Positions 1-10,659 of a DNA stretch of 64,000 nucleotides are shown here, piece by piece. The position numbers and the translations under genes are program-made. The DNA is taken from NCBI GenBank assembly GCA_036365515.1, contig CM070877.1:84480522-84544521 (forward strand), in the 5' to 3' direction. How positions within the stretch are numbered: the first letter of the stretch is position 1; every line of letters starts with the position of its first letter. Source of the stretch: Torymus aiolomorphi (lineage: Eukaryota > Arthropoda > Insecta > Hymenoptera > Torymidae). The notes beneath the pieces are model-generated. The model saw nothing but the letters and a program-made list of their open reading frames with translations, was not told the origin of the DNA and ran no database searches.

Positions 1-745
1 GGCCAGACTCTACTAAGTTTTCAATCTCCTTCTCGATCATTGGTTTTAACGCATGTGCTACGGTACGGCATTTCATCGCGATAGGGTGTACATTTTCTTT
101 TAAATGAATTACCGTTTTACCTAGATTGTATAGCCCGGGTGTTTCACTAAAAAGTTCTTTATATTTATCTGCGAAGTAATTTGATACATTTTCGATTTCC
201 ATTTTATTTACAACTGCACTTAGCCCTGGTAAATTAAGTGGCCACAAATCAAACGCGGCAAGCCATTGACGGCCTATTAAAGCTGGTCCGGTAGCTGGTA
301 ATACAAAACATTCTAGTTTTCTAATTTTGCTTACAAGTTTTACCTCTAGATCCGCTAATTTACCCATTGGCTGGAGTGTACTGTTGTCATATGATTTTAA
401 ATTAAAATTTGTTCTTTCTATTTGTAATTCCCTAAAATGATCATCGAAAATTTTCTTTGAAATAACGGTCGTGTACGTCCCGGTATCAATTTCGAATCTT
501 ACGATTTTCCTATTATTAATAATTAAATTTATATACATTGGTTCAGCATTTTCATTTTTACATACATCATTCGATTTATTGCTAATATTATAAACGTTAC
601 TATTTTTTTCAAAGTCTATATTATTGCTTTCATCCTTACATTCATTCTCATTCGCTTCAAGCTTATAGAATTCCATCTTTTTCATCAAATCGATTTTCTC
701 TTCTCCTTCTTCCACTGACCCTTCGTGCAGTAGATTTACCGATGT
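1..745 (-). CDS. Ty3/gypsy pro-pol polyprotein, N-terminal part (partial)
   Basis: Read on the minus strand, one frame stays open from about 745 to the window edge, so the gene continues outside. It contains a retropepsin: the stretch around 455-475 reads FEIDTGTYTTVI with the catalytic DTG, and ALIGRQWL follows about 80 residues later, as expected for the second half of the fold. Next comes the spacer before reverse transcriptase, including VHPIAMKCRTVAHALKP. The frame differs from the upstream gag zinc-knuckle frame, as is usual for a gag/pro frameshift. No in-frame stop is seen here, in contrast to the damaged gag. Family assignment rests on gag-pro-RT order and the DTG context (established for gypsy elements). 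RT, RNase H and integrase are outside the window. Confidence 0.85.
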
Positions 746-757
746 TTTCGATTTTTG

Positions 758-1679
758 TTATTTCGCCTGTTTAATTCTACAGGCACGCTCGAGATGACCT
801 TGTTTATTACAGTACTTACACTTAAACTCGCGATACCGGCACTCGCTCTTTGTGTGATTTGCTCTACCACAACAGAAACACACTATACTGCTCTTTTCGG
901 TATGCTGCGGCTGCTCGTCTGCTGCTACAGGCTGTCGCTCGGGGTCCCGTGTGCCATTTTGTCCTCCGTGCCGCTTCTCATTTTTTTCTGCCATGGTTTT
1001 CCTTTATTCTCGTTTCGCAAAATGTAGACATCCGACTTGGTATTTTTATGCTCTAATGCACTTAGCGAACCTGTCGCATTTTTAACAGCTGATTCTCTTG
1101 CTACAGCTATTTTTAGTGATGTGTCATAATTTAACTTTTCTTGTTCAAATAGCTTTACTCTTGTTTCCTTATTACGAAGCCCGCATACAAGTTGATCACA
1201 TAGTTTATCTTTCAAATCCGTGAACCCACAGTTTAAAGATAACTTTTTTAATCTAGCTGTAAATTCAGCTATCGATTCGTCTTGCTCTTGTTTCGCTTGG
1301 TTGAAGACGCATCGCTCCATTGTTTGCGACGGTTGCAGGTGTAGATGGTCTGTCATCATCTTTACCAATTCCGCATATGTTTTAGTACTTAACTCGTCTG
1401 GCGCCGTCAGTTGTTCGAACAATTTAAACGCCTCCTCGTCGATGCGCGTTAACAGCGTTGCAACTTTTTGTTCATTATCTTCGATCTTTTTACTTATGAA
1501 GTAAAAGTCAAGCCTCCTTGCGAAAATTTTCCAGTCGTCTTTGTCGAGGCAATATTGCAATTTAACACTTCGAGAGTTGCTTCTTCGTCAAACTCTACTT
1601 CTCTCTTTTTTAACTCTTCTATAAATCGTGATTTGCTGAATCCTTTCTTGTTAAGTTCTGCTAATGTTACGTCAGACAT
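758..1679 (-). pseudogene. Ty3/gypsy gag with two zinc knuckles, frameshifted
   Basis: Gag protein that would coat the element RNA. The reading starts at ATG 1679 (MSDVTLAELNKKG), shifts frame near 1555, runs to about 1000, and shifts again in a poly-A run near 985-1000 into the zinc-knuckle segment. The middle carries a typical gag helical region (FTARLKKLSLNC, LCDQLVCGLRN). The C-terminus has two CCHC knuckles, CFCCGRANHTKSEC and CKYCNKQGHLERAC, with all metal ligands present, and ends at the TAA at 758-760. The knuckles are followed directly by the protease frame. The two shifts could be real decay or homopolymer sequencing errors; the second lies in an A-run and is suspect. Confidence 0.85.
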
Positions 1680-1868
1680 ATATAAGCGATTTACTCATCA
1701 ATGCTTTACACTCCTATCGGTTTCGCCACAATCGTACCTTGCTACGATTACGTAATACATACGCGGCGCATGCTTCCTTTCCGGCACCTTCCTGCCCGGT
1801 GAGCACGAGTCTTTTTCAATTTGCTTTTTTTTTTACTCGCGTGATCTCCGAAATTCTTCGTCGCCAAT

Positions 1869-2083
1869 TGTAATATCCTTTGGGTGAGGTTAATGATTTA
1901 TTAACAAGCGTGTGTGGTTAATTAAATGCGGTAGTTTATTACTCGTTTAGTACAAAGCTAGCGTAGAGCTAGTAGCGTGTGTGTCGCGTATGACGGCGTT
2001 GACTCGACTCACTACTGTGCGATACAGTAGTTCATGGTGCTTCCCTTAACTATAGTGTATTTCGCTCTCACACATACTATACA
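1869..2083 (-). repeat. Probable 5' LTR of the gypsy element, with primer-binding site
   Basis: On the minus strand the stretch starts TGTATAG (2083) and ends ATATTACA (1869). It lies just upstream of gag and holds an AATAAA. Two bases after its end, at 1849-1867, comes TGGCGACGAAGAATTTC, which looks like a gypsy-type tRNA primer-binding site beginning TGG. The right boundary is a best guess because the partner LTR is outside the window and no target duplication can be checked. Confidence 0.5.
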
Positions 2084-2301
2084 CCATTAGGTGTATGCAT
2101 GACAAAAGTGAATGTGTAAAATATGAAAATTTTCAATACTAAATATCTCAAAAAGTAATTGTTCGATCTTGAAAATTAGCACACATATTATCACATACAA
2201 AATTGTTTATAAATTTGGAAATCGCCCAATTTGGAATGTCAAACCACTAAAATGTTGGATGTTCCGCTTATATCAAAATTGGCGCGTGTTCGACCTATAT
2301 A

Positions 2302-3470
2302 GGCCAGTCAAATTAGTTTTTTCATGAAACCGAATTGTAAGCCGACCTTATCAAGCGGGTTATAATTGGGGAGGACATCAGGAACAATAACCCGGTGAAT
2401 GAGTATAAAAATTTACATGGGAAACATTTTTAATTAACAATTGAATGCTCGGAAAAACAGTTTTTCGACTGCTACAAAAAAACTACTGACTTAACAGAAA
2501 AAAGTTCAAAGTAAACTTTGTAGATATTAAAAAGATCTATCAAACGCAATTTACAGATTTAAATTTAGTTAATTTGTTTATCTTCAAATAGCAAAAAACC
2601 GCTTAAAAAGGCCATTTTTACGATTATTTATTACTCTGTTAAAAATGTCGCTAGGTGCTTGATAACTCGTTTAAGTATAGCTCTTATAGCACTTAATAAG
2701 CAGTTAAAATTTCAGCTAAAAATATTTATTAGTTTTTGCATAATTCCATTTATTTATTAGATTTTGGTCATTTTTGCGTGATTTTTCCCAAGCCGTGCGA
2801 CGTCTTACGAGGATGCAGTAAACGGATTTTGAAAGTTTAACATCTCTACTTTCACGAACAATGAATAGCTAAGCGATTTTTTCAAACTTAATTGTTTAAA
2901 ATCGCAAAATAAAAAGAAGTCATTTTTTTGTTATAAATAAAAGCAATTGCGGCTCGACTATTGGTCGTAGATAACCGACAGTAGGTTCGTTGGAAAGCTG
3001 GCATTTTTTCACAAATTTTAAGGGGTCTACGAACCCTCTAAGTGCTCTGGGAGCCGAGATAATTTTTTTTTTTGTAAAAATCGCTGTGTCTTCAATTATT
3101 AATATTAAGAAACGAGACAGGGACGAAAAATCGAATTAATAGTTGTACTAACAGAAAAAAAATACTTCGTCACATTTACTGCAAAATTACATTGTCATAA
3201 ATAATCACGAAGGCGCGGGTCTAAATTGGAGAAGGCTACAAGTGTCACGCGCAAAAACTGAGCGTAGGAACTTCAAATCCGACGCGCTCGAAATTTTTTT
3301 CATATCTCAGTATATAATTGACGTAAACCCTTCATTTTTTTTTTAATTTGGGGTAGCTCGCCAAAATATTAACATACAGTCTACTCATTTCCCTGAAAAA
3401 GTTTATTTAACAATACTTAATTAACAACAATTATTTTTATTAACTTTTTTCTGTTTTTTTCATAAATAAA
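2302..3470 (+). repeat. Left terminal inverted repeat
   Basis: Inverted copy of 9154-10330. The match runs from GGCCAGTCAAATTAG at the outer end to the stretch ending TTTTTCATAAATAAA near 3470. The outer ~40 bp carry a short indel relative to the right arm, and scattered substitutions show the copy is old. No gene is seen inside it. Confidence 0.85.
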
Positions 3471-3479
3471 TAATTAAAT

Positions 3480-4535
3480 ACATATAATTTTATGCAATGG
3501 TACATATTATTAATTCATGAAACATACTTTTATATTACTCTGTGTATGTGAGTTTATGTGTGTGTGAGTAGATTTGAATTTTTCCGCGCTTTCATGTGTT
3601 CGGAAACGCATGTTCCGAAAGGCATCGGGGTGAAACCTTTCGTTAGATGCTTCGACACTTGTGCGCATGTCTCCGCCAAGGGGAGCGTTACTATACTTTC
3701 TCTTTTGACCGTTGTGCCAGTGTCGCAAGTCATCGAGTATAGAAGCATAAGCAGTATCGAATACAATTTTAGTATAACATACAGTGTATATTACAGTTTA
3801 ATAAACAGTTTATAAGTGACATTTATTGAATCCTCGTAAGTGAATATATACAGTATTCTGATTTATATTGTAATTATCAAATATATTTATAAGTTATATA
3901 TTACAGTTGCATTTGCTGTTTTTAAACGAAAATTCGGATTGTTTGGAATACAGTACCACAGCTATAAGAGAAAGACTTTATGAACTAGTGTTACCGCACC
4001 GTTGGTAAGTACATAAATGTTGTAATTGTTATTCATAGTGTTATTACGAAATCGGTAAATAATTTATTTGAAATTAGTGTTACGTGCAGATATACGTACG
4101 AATATAAAAGAGCGAAATAAGCCAGCCGTTCGATTAATAGAAGTCCTATTGGTATGGTGGCTTGATAGTAGCTTTTCTGACTTGTGCGTCGGCGGCTCCG
4201 GTTCGATCCCAGGGTCCGACAATTTCTTATTCCTAAAAGTTGCTATAGCCCACTCGTAATTTTAGCAAAAATAATATTATTAGTTTAAAATAATTTTTAT
4301 GAAAATTTTTTTGAAAAATATTTATTTTGGCATAGTGTAAACGGATGTCTAAATTATAATTTTTTTTTTTTAATATTTATAGTCAAATACAGTTTAATTA
4401 TGAATACATTTTTATAATCAGATTTATTGATATATTTTTTTTGTTAATTATATGTTATAGTTAATTAAGTTTCAATAATTACAAAATTTATTGATACAAT
4501 ACATTATTTTTGTGCAGGTTGAAGTTTTCTTGAAA
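3480..4535 (+). promoter_or_regulatory. 5' untranslated region of the transposon gene, with a putative 513-bp intron
   Basis: The space between the left TIR and the first coding ATG (4536) holds a strong donor, GTAAGT at 4005-4010 after ...CACCGTTG, and an acceptor ending TTTTTGTGCAG at 4516-4517, 18 bp before the ATG. This would make a 5' UTR intron of 4005-4517. The region upstream (about 3550-4004) is likely promoter and leader, but no TATA box could be assigned. A tRNA-like sequence lies inside the intron. Splicing is inferred from consensus only. Confidence 0.45.
4154..4220 (+). tRNA. tRNA-like sequence (degenerate tRNA or SINE head)
   Basis: GGTTCGATCCC at 4200-4210 is a perfect RNA polymerase III B box, followed by AGGGTCCGACA. 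An A-box-like stretch, GTGGCTTGATAGTAGC, lies about 45 bp upstream. No 7-bp acceptor stem can be closed, so this is not a functional tRNA; a tRNA-derived SINE head or tRNA pseudogene is more likely. It sits inside the putative 5' UTR intron of the transposon. Confidence 0.35.
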
Positions 4536-6863
4536 ATGGAAACTGACGGCGCGAACATCTGTTTGCTGTGTGACAAACTAGTCAACCCCGAGCAGGCTCG
4601 AGTTTTCAAAGAGAAGGCTATAGCAACCTTAATTGATGCAAGTTTAAAGAGGAAGAACAACAAACATAAAAAAACTCCAAAAGTGTCAAGCATTAGCAAT
4701 TCATACCAATTGTCATAGTAATTATGTTAAACAGTCAAGTATAAAAGCTGCCAAAAAACAAGCAAGTATTTTAAAAGTAACTGCGAGACAAAATACTATT
4801 GCTCTACAGCAATTTGATTTTAGCAAATATTGTATTTTTTGCGGGGAAGAAGCATCGCACGAGTACAATGCTAAAAGGGAAAAATATCCTAACGCGAATC
4901 TTTCGAAAGTCAAAATTGTTAGTAGCGACACTTTAAAGGGCAATATTCTAGAAAAAATTACTTCACGCCAGAACGATGAAACTTTACGAGATAACCTTCG
5001 AGAAGAATATACAGTTTTAAAAAACTTATTGAAAACGTAGATTTGGTAGAACGGGGCGCCCGTTACCATGATTTTTGCATACGAAAATTTTCAATTTTTA
5101 GACCGTCTCATAAAACCGGTTGACCTATGCGTAAAGATACATATGACGTTGTGGACTATATTATCTCTTATTTATGCGAGTTTAGTGATGAGGAGTGTCA
5201 ATTTTCCATTGCAAGTATTTTAAGCGAATACAAAGAAGAAGAAGAAGAACTTCCTTGCAAACTTGACACAATTCGCAATAAACTAGTAGAATATTTTGGT
5301 GACGCAATTTCCGTTTATAAAGTAAAAAAAGATTTAGTTGTTTGTTTCGCGTTTGTAAGAAATAAGATTCTTTCTGCGAAATGGTACAACAATAAAAACT
5401 CAGATGTTAAAGCCGAACGCAAACGGGTTATTGATACAGCAGCGGAATTGCTTCTTGAAGATATAACATCGAAGTATTATGATACAGTTAATTATCCTGC
5501 GCCTGATCATTTTTTTGATAACATCAAAGATGACATACCACCGACGTTACAATCGTATTTCGATATTTTGATGAGAAGTAACAAAAGAAAAAATGAAATG
5601 TGGGATAAAAGAGTCATGACACTTTATCATATTATTATATCCTCCGTAAGACCTCGGTCATTTTTATCACCGATTTTATTGGGTTTGTCAACTATGATGT
5701 ATAAAAAGCATGCATCGAAAAATCTCATAGATTCATTGGCTTATCTTGTATTATGTGCTTCCTATTATAAAACGCAGCTTTTTGAATCTTCTATAGTTTG
5801 TCAGCCCGAAACTTATGACTCCGGTGCAGCTTATTTTCAGTTTGTATACGATAATGCCGACCACAACACGTGCACAATAGATGGTCGGAATACTTTCCAT
5901 GCGATGGGTGGTATTATCTGTGCAACTCCTGCCTCCGAAATATCAACAAATACTAAAATAGAACGCTTAGCTCGTATTCCTTCGGCTAATAACGTAGGCG
6001 CTTTTGGTTTCGTCCCACTTCAAAATTTTCAAAGAGGAGTGCACGCGGGGCTTAAAAATATTGTGATTGAAGATGTAACTATAAACAATCCAATAACGCA
6101 AAATCATGTAGAGCCGACAGATTTATTATGGTTTTATGGGAATTATATACGGCGAGAAAACTTGAGCGGTTGGAACAGTTTTATCGAGCAATGTACGCAG
6201 GTAAAACCTTTCAACATATCGAAAATAATTCCGGTCCCGTTCGTAAACGCCCCGCCCAGTAGTTATGACACAATTTTTACAGTTTTAATCGAAGCTAACG
6301 AAAAGTGTATAGCCCAAAATCAAAAACATGTTTTTGTAACCTTTGATCAACCGCTTTATCAAAAAGCTCGTGAAATTGTAGAATGCTTTAAGGGAACTTC
6401 AAATGAAATAAAAATTAATAAAATCGTTGTGAGGCTTGGAGGATTTCATATGCTCATGTCATTTCTTGGCGCAGTCGGATATGTGATGGACGGCAGTGGA
6501 TTAAAAGATGCTTTTTGCCAGTTGTACGCTGAAGTTTCAGCTGAAAAAGCATTAAGTGGCCACGCGTATTCCAGAGCAATCAGAGGACACATTTTAATCC
6601 AAAATGCTTTATCACATATCATTTTTTCTACTATGAATCTATCGGAATCAGAAGTATTTGTTCTAAAGAATTTGCTCGAGTATGTAGGAAAATCGAAATT
6701 TCACACGTTGCTTGAACAAAATGATATTGAAGAAATAAGAAAAAAATTTGTAGATAAATTAAATTTGATTAAAGAGAACGGACCAACAGCCGAATTGTGG
6801 ATTCAGTATTTTAAAATGATAGATCTTGCAAAACAATTTATTCAAACAATTTATTCTGCTTGA
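4536..6863 (+). pseudogene. Transposon protein, N-terminal and central part (frameshifted)
   Basis: Starts MetGluThrAsp at 4536 with a CLLCDKLV zinc-binding pair, then shifts frame near 4680 into a segment with CIFCGEEASHEY and SRQNDE, shifts back near 5037 (VERGARYHDFC), meets an in-frame TGA at about 5120, and then runs open for 578 codons from 5127. The open part holds the family's hallmark blocks: FVTFDQPLY, VVRLGGFHMLMSFLGAVGYV, DGSGLKDAFCQLYAE and HAYSRAIRGH. I know these blocks as conserved across a multi-copy, transposon-like family but not their catalytic role; an RNase-H-like DDE core is possible and unproven. The frame ends early, inside the palindrome at 6812-6893. Confidence 0.8.
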
Positions 6864-6893
6864 ATAAATTGTTTTGCAAGATCTATCATTTTA
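6812..6893. repeat. Perfect 34-bp inverted repeat at a deletion junction
   Basis: 6812-6845 and 6860-6893 are exact reverse complements separated by 14 bases. The left arm encodes the expected KMIDLAKQFIQ of the transposon protein; the right arm is its inverted copy and brings in the premature stop at 6861-6863. Coding similarity resumes immediately after the right arm (MYNLKNIMDVIEFDKFS). About 40 codons that the family normally has here appear to be missing. Confidence 0.9.
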
Positions 6894-6896
6894 GAT

Positions 6897-9048
6897 ATGT
6901 ACAATCTTAAAAATATAATGGACGTAATAGAGTTTGATAAATTCAGTCGTTTAGGCTACTTTACTATTAGGCGAGTGGACAAATATCGATCCGGAACGTA
7001 GTCTGATATGATCATTGAACAAATGTTGATGTGGCCAATGTAAGTGAGTGGCGGCTTAAAACATGGACGCGGCATAACTGACAGTACATTATGTAAGTGG
7101 GTTTTATCAACGATCGTTTTAATCCAAGTTACAGATACTGTGGAGAAATTCTGTGATATTACTTACGCAACGTCTGATCAACATGTCGACGCAAGTAATT
7201 CTCGTATTAAGAGAGATTTGAAAGACTTTAACAAGTTAACAGAATTTTTTCAGAACCACAATCCATTTCCTGTAACGCACAATATAATATCTATTAGTAG
7301 TGGAATAGTAGGTGGCGATAAAATAAACTGCCACAAAGCATACGAGGTAGGTTTAGAATGTATTAAGAAAATTGTCGGCGGGAACTTTGGATCGATCAAA
7401 TTGAAAAAAAAAAGACAAGGTATTATCTTCGAAGACAGTCACTTCATCGATAAAGATAGACAATGAAGTAGTAGCGATCGATCCTACATTGTTATTTCAA
7501 AGAATATCGCTAAATATTGAAAGCAAATCAGACATGCGAAAATTCTTACAATATGAGCTTGCTCCTTATCCGCTCCCACTTTTTGACGAAGGTGGTATGC
7601 GGAAAGGACGCAAGACTTCTTTCTACGACAATTTTAGTAAAATAACAGAGCTTCCACGAAATGAGCAGGATTAATATGTAATCGATGGCGGCTTTCTTCT
7701 GCATAAAGTTCGTTGGGATACGAATAATTCCATCGAATTTATAGTATAGCACTACGTTAATTACGCTATCAATAATTATAGTAGAAACTGTACTATAGTT
7801 TTCGATAGTTATCCCGACGGACTTAGCACAAAAAGTACAAAGGCCGCTGAGAGGTCACGGAGAGAAAATAAAAATTTGGGCCGTGAAATTGAATTTAATA
7901 GACAAACTGTTATTTCAATTTCACAGGACAAATTTTGAAGTCAAAACAAAAATAAAAAAAATTTAATGACATTATTGTGCGAAGAGTTCAAAAAAGAAAA
8001 TTGCACCACTTTAGTCGCCGAGGAGGATGCAGATTTTCTTATAGTCACCACGACGGAAAAATGCAGCCTTACGTGGAGAACGTGGATCGTTGGAGAAGAC
8101 ATAGATTTACTGGTAATATTAAACAAACACAAACCGTATAACACCATCTACTTTTTAAAACCCGGCAAAGGAAATATACAGGACAGTATTTACGACAGCA
8201 ATAGTTTTAAACATGAAAAATTACAGTATTTGCTCACGTTCCTTCACGCGTTCACAGGATGTGATACTACGTCTTGCTTTTTTAAGCAAGGTAAAAATAA
8301 AATTATCAATATTTTATTAAACGACAACGCTCTCCAACAACAGGCTCAACGCTTTTATGATCCCAATGCGGCGCCTGAAGCTTTAGCTGCGAGTGCATAT
8401 GAAATTGTTAGCCGATTATATGGAACCAAAAAAGATAAAAAAAGTTTACATGAGCAGCGATATCTAATCTTCCAAAAGTCTTCGTTAAAAGGTTCCGCAA
8501 AACTTGAAAATTTGCCGCCTACTGAAGGTGCCACAATGCAGTATGCATTTCGCACCTATCTTCAAGTGCAGCAGTGGGAAGGTTTCACAAAAAATCCGAC
8601 TGATTGGGGTTGGACAGAGCGACTTGATGTTTTACACCCCGTTCCCACACTAGAGCCGCTCATCCCAGACGAAGTACTGCGGAAAATTAGCTGTAGATGT
8701 GAAACGGGGTGCAAGAAAAAGACATGCAGCTGCCGAAAGCATGGCTTGCGATGCTCAAATATATGCTCATCATGCCATGGTGAAACCTGCACAAATGTGG
8801 AAGAAATGGTTATTGATATGGCAGATATCATGCATGATGATGCAGAATATGATGAGCAATTCGAAACCGAATGCGAAGTCCCGCCAAGTACACAAGAAAC
8901 AAATGATGAAGAAGATCAAGAAGATGAAGAAGAAGAAGAAGAAGATGAAGATGAAGATGAAGAAGAAGAAATAGAAGAACATAATCAAGAACTGAATGAG
9001 TCAGTATCACGCCCAACAAAGGCAAAAAAACGTAAAATAACCATTTAA
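6897..9048 (+). pseudogene. Transposon protein, C-terminal part: XPG/FEN-like nuclease, CXC Cys-rich motif, acidic tail
   Basis: The frame runs from 6897 (MYNLKNIMDVIEF) through GLKHGRGITDS and QHVDASNSRIKRD, with stops near 6999 and 7041, shifts in a poly-A run at 7404-7413, then continues to 9048 with stops near 7672, 7747 and 7936. The second half matches the order of acidic motifs of XPG/FEN-type nucleases: VIDGGFLLHKVRW, VFDSYPDG, EEDADFLIV, GEDIDLLVIL and FTGCDTTSCFFKQGK. A CXC-type cluster follows (CRCETGCKKKTCSC ... CSNICSSC), then a Glu/Asp run at about 8895-8985 and a basic end KAKKRKITI, a likely nuclear localisation signal. Nuclease fold assignment is by motif order; activity in this copy is excluded by the stops. 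Confidence 0.8.
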
Positions 9049-9153
9049 GTGTTAAATTTGCAATAAATGATTTTTTCAAAACAAATACATTATTTTTTAT
9101 TATTTCATTAACTAGTAATAGACACCCCAGCATTTATCCATAACTAATTCATC

Positions 9154-10330
9154 TTTATTTATGAAAAAAACAGAAAAAAGTTAATAAAAATAATTGTTGT
9201 TAATTAAGTATTGTTAAATAAACCTTTCCGGGGAAATGAGTAGGCTGCATGATAATATTTTGGCGAGCTACCCCAAATTAAAAAAAAAATGAAGGGTTTA
9301 CGTCAATTATATACTGAGATATGAAAAAAATTTCGAGCGCATCGGATTTGAAGTTCCTACGCTCAGTTTTTGCGCGTGATACTTGTAGCCTTCTCCAATT
9401 TAGACCCGCGCCTTCGTGATTATTTATAACAATGTAATTTTTCCATAAATGTGACGAAATATTTTTTTTCTGTTAGTACAACTATTAATTCGATTTTTCG
9501 TCCCTGTCTCGTTTCTTAATATTAATAATTGAAGCCACAGCGATTTAAAAAAACAAAAATTATCTCGGCTCCCAGAGCACTTAGAGAGTTCGTAGATCCC
9601 TTACAATTTGTGAAAAAATGCCAGCTTTCCAGCGAACCTACTGTCGATTATCTACGACCAATAGTCGAGCCGCAATTGCGTTTATTTATAACAAAAAAAA
9701 TGACTTCTTTTTATTTTGCGATTTTAAACAATTAAATTTGAAAAAATCGCATAGTTATTCATTGTTCGTGAAAGTAGAGATGTTAAACTTTCAAAATCCG
9801 TTTACTGCATCCTCGTACGACGTCCCACGGCTTGGGAAATATTACGCAAAAATGACCAAAATCTAATAAATAAATGGAATTATGCAAAAACTATTAAATA
9901 TTTTTAGCTAAAATTTTAACTGCTTATTAAGTGCTATAAGAGCTATACTTAAACGAGTTATCAAGCACCTAGAGACATTTTTAACAGAGTAATAAACAAT
10001 CGTAAAAATGGCCTTTTTAAGCGGTTTTTTGCGATTTGTTGATAAACAAATTAACTAAATTTAAATCTGTAAATTGCGTTTGATAGATCTTTTTAATATC
10101 TACACAGTTTACTTTGAACTTTTTTCTGTGAAGTGAGTAGTTTTTTTGTAGCAGTCGAAAAACTGTTTTTCCGAGCATTCAATTGTTAATTAAAAACATT
10201 TCCCATGTAAATTTTTATACTCATTCACCGGGTTATTGTTCCTGATGACCTCCCCAATCATAACCCGCTTGATAAGGTCGGCTTACAATTAGGTTTCAAA
10301 GCAGGCAAAAAAAGGCTAATTTGACTGGCC
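9154..10330 (-). repeat. Right terminal inverted repeat
   Basis: Inverted partner of 2302-3470. It starts about 105 bp after the stop codon of the transposon gene, leaving a very short 3' flank in which the poly-A signal AATAAA occurs near 9062. No separate gene is seen in it. Confidence 0.85.
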
Positions 10331-10368
10331 TAATACCGGTGGATGACTGTCTGCCTAAATTTTTTTCC

Positions 10369-10428
10369 ATCTATACACACACATACATACACACATACAA
10401 GCACACAGACACACACAAACACACACAT

Positions 10429-10488
<60 letters not shown>

Positions 10489-10520
10489 ACACACACACAC
10501 ACACATTCACACACAGACAC
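10369..10520 (+). repeat. (CA)n microsatellite in a dispersed element
   Basis: About 150 bp of CA repeats with interruptions. It is followed by TTTTTTAAAAATAGTATATTTTGATTCC, a tail also seen after the (CA)n tracts near 12140, 12830 and 45710. The tract therefore seems to belong to a repeat family. Translations across it (His-Thr repeats) have no meaning. Confidence 0.8.
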
Positions 10521-10659
10521 ATCCATACGGATATTTTTTAAAAATAGTATATTTTGATTCCAAATGTGCTATACAACATTCCTAACACATTTTCTTCAAA
10601 AATTTTGCTTCCTCCTAGAGGAAGCTTTGTAATAGTAATTTTCTTTATTTGTTGTAAAA

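Larger units (their letters stand above)
2302..10330 (+). mobile_element. 8-kb DNA transposon with ~1.17-kb terminal inverted repeats
   Basis: The ends are inverted copies: 2302 reads GGCCAGTCAAATTAG and 10330 reads the same on the other strand, and the similarity continues inward for more than 1.1 kb. Between the TIRs lies a single long, now broken, plus-strand gene (4536-9048). Left and right flanks are TATA and TAAT, so no clean target duplication is visible; a short TA-type or diverged duplication is possible. The gene core (GGFHMLMSFLGAVG, SRAIRGH, GGLKHGRGITDS) belongs to a family I recall as multi-copy in arthropod and other animal genomes. Its XPG/FEN-like nuclease plus Cys-rich motif recalls the Academ superfamily, but that assignment is tentative. 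Confidence 0.8.

Noticed and set aside
8699..9133. Lys-, Phe- or Leu-rich frames overlapping the transposon gene
   Set aside because: Shadow frames of the GAA/GAT repeats that encode the acidic tail.
2290..10345. Target-site duplication of the long-TIR transposon
   Set aside because: The flanks TATA and TAAT are too short and too different to claim one.
10321..10585. His-Thr-rich frames, and similar ones at 11876-12129 and 45540-45808
   Set aside because: Translations of (CA)n tracts.
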